DNA of 9,210 nt. It comes from a bacterium. Lineage in GTDB: Bacteria; Verrucomicrobiota; Verrucomicrobiia; Chthoniobacterales; Terrimicrobiaceae. The notes beneath the pieces are model-generated. The model made no database searches and was not told the origin of the DNA. It saw nothing but the letters and a program-made list of their open reading frames with translations. Made by a program: the position numbers and the translations under genes. The DNA is taken from the NCBI GenBank assembly GCA_009920585.1, contig RFZT01000077.1, forward strand, positions 1 to 9,210, written 5' to 3'. Shown in pieces: positions 6,392 to 9,210 of the stretch. The stretch's first letter is position 1. Each line of letters opens with the position of its first letter.

Positions 6392-7483
6392 ATGAGCCAG
6401 ATTCGATTTCAAATCGTGCCCCCGATCGATCGCCCAGAATCCCCGATTTTCATTACGGGTAGCCACCCTGGCCTCGGTGAATGGAAGCCTGACCGAGCGC
6501 TGAAACTCAATTGGGATCCTCCGTTTCATGTTGGAGAGATCGAGTCCGATACAGGTCATCATTTTGATTATAAGATTACGCGAGGGAGTTGGGAGACCGA
6601 AGCGGTGGACGCCTATGGACATGTTCCGAGCAATTTTTTTCACGACGTCTGGCTCGATGCCACTCGGCACCACACGATAGCGGATTGGAAGGACAGGTAT
6701 GCTGGGAGACTCACGCATGAGCGTATCCACTCGCGCATTCTTGCCGGAACGCGTGACCTGCTCATTTGGCTTCCGCCCACCTATGGAACTGATTCCCAGC
6801 ATCGCTTCCCGATTCTCATTCTTCACGATGGAGATAATGTTTTCGATCCCGCTACGAGTGCCATTTCTGGTGTGGACTGGGCTGCGGACGAGTGCATCAA
6901 GACTCTCTCTAAACGTGGTGTTTTACCGGAAACGATCGTTGTGGCCGTGTGCCATCCGGAAGGTTTTTCCGACGACAACGCATCCCTGCGGGACTTCGAT
7001 CTATCTCCAGAGTTGAGCGGCGCTGCCTATGCTCATTTTATTGCGGAGGAACTCGTGCCCCATATGGATGAGCATTATCGAACTATTCCCAAGCCGATAT
7101 CTCGCATTCTCGGTGGCGCCTCACTAGGTGCCTTGAATTCGTTCTATCTCGCACTCAACCATCCTGGGGTTTTTGGTGGATTTCTCTGTCTCTCGACATC
7201 TTTTGAGGATGTATCTCAATCCGTACCAGATCGCTCCGCCCTCTTGCTCGCTCTCGCTGAAAAGACGAATTTAGATTCCACTACACGTATTTATTTCGAC
7301 TACGGTGACCAAGGGCTTGATGAATGCTATGAGGGGTATCACAAAATCCTCGGAAGCCTTCTGCGCGAAAAAGGATGGAAGGATGGGGAGGAGTTTATGA
7401 TTCAGAGGATCGTCGGCGGATCCCATAGTGAGATCTCCTGGCGCAACCGCCTTGGGGATGCGCTCGCTTTTCTCTCGAGGTAA
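6392..7483 (+). CDS. Esterase (PF00756-type alpha/beta hydrolase) with N-terminal CBM20-like domain
   Basis: This 363-residue protein has two parts. Residues 1 to about 95 resemble a CBM20 starch-binding domain: IRFQIVPP, then ITGSHPGLGEW (21-31), LKLNWDPP and FDYKITRG. From about 105 it is a putative esterase domain of the Fes/esterase D type: RDLLIWLPPTY, FPILILHDGDNVFD, then the nucleophile elbow GGASLGAL with Ser244. The likely acid is Asp306 or Asp310 (YGDQGLDE) and the catalytic His is His345 (GGSHSEISW). There is no signal peptide or membrane helix, so it probably acts in the cytoplasm, unusual for starch-binding esterases. A role on glycogen or another storage glucan is inferred from the CBM only. 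Its natural ester is unknown. The gene is divergent from corA and converges with the gene ending at 7496, 12 bases away. Confidence 0.9.
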   Translation: MSQIRFQIVPPIDRPESPIFITGSHPGLGEWKPDRALKLNWDPPFHVGEIESDTGHHFDYKITRGSWETEAVDAYGHVPSNFFHDVWLDATRHHTIADWKDRYAGRLTHERIHSRILAGTRDLLIWLPPTYGTDSQHRFPILILHDGDNVFDPATSAISGVDWAADECIKTLSKRGVLPETIVVAVCHPEGFSDDNASLRDFDLSPELSGAAYAHFIAEELVPHMDEHYRTIPKPISRILGGASLGALNSFYLALNHPGVFGGFLCLSTSFEDVSQSVPDRSALLLALAEKTNLDSTTRIYFDYGDQGLDECYEGYHKILGSLLREKGWKDGEEFMIQRIVGGSHSEISWRNRLGDALAFLSR

Positions 7484-7495
7484 GTCGCCGCGTTT

Positions 7496-8020
7496 TTAGT
7501 TGTCTTTGTAGTGAAGGCTCATGATCCGGATGGTCTCGGAGTCCTTGTTTGCGGTATACAAAAATAACCGCAAAGACATGTGCCCTTGTGTCCATTGGTG
7601 TCCGAACAAAGTTTGTAAGACATCTCCATCGCGGCTCTTCTCTCGGGTCAGTAGTTGACCGCTTCCAAATTTAGAATCGATGTTCTGTCGGATCTCGTCA
7701 TAAAACTCGCCGTACTTAACGGTATCCCATGCGGCATCTCCGTATTGAAGTTCAATCTCCGAGAGAGCGTCACTTTCGAAATAAAAAATCGCCTTTAAAA
7801 GTAGCTTTTGAGGAATTCCTTGGACGCCGAGCGCGGTTCGCCCACCCACGGTTTTGCGTTCTACTATTCTGGCCTTGGTTCCTTGAATCAACTTCTCCAC
7901 CTTTTTCTGCGAGTCACCCCACTGAAAATTATAGGGCACCCGCATCTCTTGAATCGCCGAAGCCGCCCTTGGAAACAGGCATAGAGTCGCGACTAAAATG
8001 GCAAAATGGGATAATCTCAT
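7496..8020 (-). CDS. Small exported protein of unknown function
   Basis: From the ATG at 8020 this is 174 residues. In-frame GTG 8023 and TTG 8029 would add one or three residues. None of the starts has a clear Shine-Dalgarno sequence. The N-terminus is a typical signal peptide: MRLSHF, hydrophobic AILVATLCLF, then RAASA followed by IQEM, so cleavage is likely after ASA. The mature part of about 150 residues begins with VPYNFQWGDSQKKVEKLI, a pattern seen in small exported domains that sense or bind at the envelope. It continues as alternating strands and helices and ends HYKDN. No Cys follows the signal peptide, so it is probably periplasmic rather than a lipoprotein. I do not recognise the family. 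It converges with the esterase gene and diverges from the RRM gene. Confidence 0.75.
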   Translation of the reverse strand: MRLSHFAILVATLCLFPRAASAIQEMRVPYNFQWGDSQKKVEKLIQGTKARIVERKTVGGRTALGVQGIPQKLLLKAIFYFESDALSEIELQYGDAAWDTVKYGEFYDEIRQNIDSKFGSGQLLTREKSRDGDVLQTLFGHQWTQGHMSLRLFLYTANKDSETIRIMSLHYKDN

Positions 8021-8235
8021 CACAATCAAACGGCAAAGATACAGACCCGCGCCCCGATCGTCTCGAAAAAAATCTTTTTAAAAGTATTTGCCAACGTGAA
8101 GTAAATGAGCGAAAGATGGCACTTGCAGATGTGGTCGTGATTTGGTGGACATCCTGTAGGCAGATCCTCAGGTAGTTTGAAACCCGGCAGTCGGGAACAG
8201 GCCTCGATCCCAATGCGTTAATAAATAGTAAAACC

Positions 8236-8535
8236 ATGGGTAATAAACTCTACGTCGGCAACCTGTCATTCAACACGACAGAGATTGCCATTCAAGACCT
8301 GTTCTCCCAGTGCGGCTCGGTTTCCGAAGTCATGCTGATGCAGGATAAGTTCACAGGCCGCTCACGCGGATTCGCCTTCGTAACGATGGGATCCGATTCA
8401 GAGGCACAAGCAGCAGTAAGCCAAATGCACGGCAAAGAATTAGACGGTCGTGCGCTCACCGTTAACGAAGCCCGTCCCCGTGAAGATCGCCCTCCAGGTG
8501 GCGGCGGTGGTCGCCGCGAATACGGCCGTCGCTAA
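8236..8535 (+). CDS. RRM-domain RNA-binding protein with Gly/Arg tail
   Basis: This 99-residue protein is a single RNA recognition motif. RNP2 is LYVGNL (5-10) and RNP1 is RGFAFVTM (44-51), with the aromatic residues that stack on RNA (Tyr6, Phe47, Phe49) in place. The tail (about 81-99) is rich in Gly and Arg (RPPGGGGGRREYGRR). Bacterial RRM proteins of this size occur in cyanobacteria, Verrucomicrobiota and other groups. Several are cold-induced and thought to act as RNA chaperones; that role here is inferred. The ATG is preceded by AATAAATAGTAAAACC, with no Shine-Dalgarno sequence. The 206-base gap upstream contains no convincing promoter next to the start, only a small CCCG/CGGG hairpin (8183-8195), so a long 5' leader is possible. 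A strong terminator follows directly, so it is probably a single-gene transcript. Confidence 0.95.
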   Translation: MGNKLYVGNLSFNTTEIAIQDLFSQCGSVSEVMLMQDKFTGRSRGFAFVTMGSDSEAQAAVSQMHGKELDGRALTVNEARPREDRPPGGGGGRREYGRR

Positions 8536-8553
8536 TTTTTAGCGATGTCTTTC

Positions 8554-8591
8554 AAAGGGCATTCGGAGAAATCCGAGTGTCCTTTTTTTTT
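8554..8591 (+). terminator. Intrinsic terminator of the RRM gene
   Basis: A 14-bp stem (8554-8567 with 8572-8585, two G-U pairs) is closed by a GAAA tetraloop and runs into nine T (8583-8591). It starts 18 bases after the stop codon. GAAA is a GNRA loop, which stabilises such hairpins. Confidence 0.93.
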
Positions 8592-8654
8592 ACCGTTTTT
8601 TCGCCCCCTTAGAAGTTGTATCACGGAGAAAAACTCACACCCGAGAAGAAATAT

Positions 8655-8676
8655 CATCCAGCATGTGGATGGTTTT
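8655..8676 (+). other. Small hairpin followed by T5
   Basis: CATCCA (8655-8660) and TGGATG (8666-8671) form a perfect 6-bp stem around GCATG, followed by G and five T. It could be a weak second terminator behind the RRM gene or part of the tRNA promoter region. The stem is short and only half GC, so this is tentative. Confidence 0.25.
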
Positions 8677-8731
8677 TGACTTCCCTACGCAATGTCTACA
8701 AAGAGGAAAAAATGTTTCTTATTTTTTCTGA

Positions 8732-8760
8732 TTGACGTTCACGCGGCAGACTCCTATCTT
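8732..8760 (+). promoter_or_regulatory. Promoter of the tRNA-Gly gene
   Basis: TTGACG (8732-8737) and TATCTT (8755-8760) have an optimal 17-base spacer. The -35 matches the sigma-70 consensus at five of six positions and the -10 at four of six. An A/T-rich stretch (about 8704-8729) directly upstream could act as an UP element. Transcription would start about 8766-8768, just before the tRNA at 8772. Confidence 0.75.
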
Positions 8761-8771
8761 AAAAAAGCAAT

Positions 8772-8847
<76 letters not shown>

Positions 8848-8849
8848 AT

Positions 8850-8866
8850 CCCCCCCCCAAAAAAAA
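8850..8866. repeat. C9A8 homopolymer block just after the tRNA
   Basis: Nine C (8850-8858) are followed by eight A (8859-8866), beginning two bases after the encoded CCA. Such tracts are prone to slippage in replication and sequencing, so their exact length is uncertain. It does not form a recognisable terminator. Confidence 0.6.
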
Positions 8867-8951
8867 GGTTGGAGTCGCCTTCGTATCCCGATTTTCCGAT
8901 CGGCGCGGAAACTCCTGACGAGACAGGATAGGCGGGTAAAAATAACGCACG

Positions 8952-9009
8952 CCTGCAAGCTCGCATGCAGGGTGGGGGATTTTTAGCCGCTCCATTCGCT
9001 TAGCGAATG
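8952..9009. repeat. Two small inverted repeats downstream of the tRNA
   Basis: CCTGCA (8952-8957) pairs with TGCAGG (8966-8971) around an 8-base loop, followed by GTGGGGG and five T (8980-8984). A second, perfect 7-bp repeat is CATTCGC (8993-8999) and GCGAATG (9003-9009) around TTA. The first could be a weak terminator for the tRNA transcript. The second has no T-tract and lies just before the ATCCTGT repeat. The rest of 8867-9030 shows nothing I can name. Confidence 0.35.
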
Positions 9010-9030
9010 TCCCGCGAAGATCTGCTGTCA

Positions 9031-9057
9031 AAATCTTGTAATCCTGTAAATCCTGTC
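9031..9057. repeat. Short tandem ATCCTGT-type repeat
   Basis: Three near-identical units follow each other: AAATCTTGT, AATCCTGT and AAATCCTGT, then C. On the other strand this reads as an ACAGGATTTACAGGATT-type series. I recall that series as a dispersed intergenic repeat in several environmental bacterial genomes; this cannot be checked from one copy. It lies exactly at the point where the Rpn-like frame opens. Confidence 0.6.
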
Positions 9058-9210
9058 GACCGCCCCTCCGCTCGCCTGAAGCCTTACGAATCGCCCTGCG
9101 CCTGCTCTCCTACATGGTCGGAATTTGGAGAGACCACGCACGCAAAGCCCCCGCCGGCACGCGCCTGCCGCCTATTCTGCCACTCGTCCTCGCGCAGGAC
9201 AACAAGCCGT
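9042..9210 (+). pseudogene. 5'-truncated Rpn-family (PD-(D/E)XK, transposase-like) nuclease, runs off the window
   Basis: The frame opens after TAA 9039-9041, which lies inside the tandem repeat, and continues past the window end. From about residue 13 it reads PEALRIALRLLSYMVGIW, then LPPILPLVLAQDNKP. These match the middle of Rpn / YhgA-like recombination-promoting nucleases, where LLRYMVRIW and LPPVLPVVLYHG lie just after the catalytic core. The N-terminal part, with the HD.LF start and the catalytic D...E.K, is not present in any frame of the 8848-9041 stretch. The gene therefore appears truncated at the repeat rather than merely frameshifted. A short form could start at ATG 9114, but no Shine-Dalgarno sequence is visible there. 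The overlapping frame from ATG 9007 is also open but gives a Cys- and Arg-rich product without family features. Confidence 0.7.

Noticed and set aside
6272..6826. Minus-strand frame of 184 codons over the start of the esterase
   Set aside because: It covers the N-terminal CBM-like coding region and the corA upstream gap in antisense. Its codon use is odd and no family is recognisable.
8183..8195. CCCG/CGGG hairpin before the RRM gene, considered as a cold-shock leader or riboswitch
   Set aside because: A 4-bp stem is too short, and no known riboswitch core is visible.

Overview
The window looks like chromosomal DNA of a Gram-negative bacterium, most likely Verrucomicrobiota and perhaps Opitutales. 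This is inferred from the gene mix: a two-repeat siroheme-decarboxylase-like protein, a SufT/DUF59 protein, a short Gly/Arg-tailed RRM protein and an Rpn nuclease fragment beside an ATCCTGTAA-type repeat. Shine-Dalgarno sequences are also mostly weak or absent. No rRNA, CRISPR array, prophage or insertion sequence is visible. Taxonomy is an inference; no marker gene proves it.

Left part (1-3639). The 3' end of an unrecognised gene (1-219) is followed by about 430 bases without a convincing gene. A minus-strand gene (650-1747) then encodes an internally duplicated Lrp/AsnC-fold protein of the siroheme decarboxylase (AhbA/AhbB, NirD-type) family. Divergent from it, two overlapping genes (1872-2750 and 2743-3639) encode the OppB- and OppC-type permeases of an oligopeptide ABC importer. 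No binding protein or ATPase for it lies in the window.

Middle part (3640-7483). sufT (to 4236) converges on a minus-strand pair. The upstream member is a CorA-type cation transporter whose GMN signature reads SMN. It overlaps by 7 bases a gene for an ionotropic-glutamate-receptor-like protein: a periplasmic binding-protein fold split by a two-helix pore. That pair is the most unusual part of the window, because the pore filter is atypical and no signal peptide is visible. Divergent from corA is a cytoplasmic-looking esterase with an N-terminal CBM20-like starch-binding domain (6392-7483), with a promoter placed so that its mRNA would be nearly leaderless.

Right part (7484-9210). A small exported protein of unknown function (minus strand) is followed by an RRM RNA-binding protein with a textbook terminator, then a tRNA-Gly(GCC) gene with a good sigma-70-type promoter. 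Downstream of the tRNA are a C9A8 homopolymer block, two small inverted repeats, a short ATCCTGT-type tandem repeat and a 5'-truncated Rpn-family nuclease gene that runs off the window. This end looks like accessory or decayed DNA next to a tRNA.

I do not see a complete new multi-gene system. The best candidate for something undescribed is the coupled CorA-like plus iGluR-like pair. The truncated Rpn at the repeat comes second.
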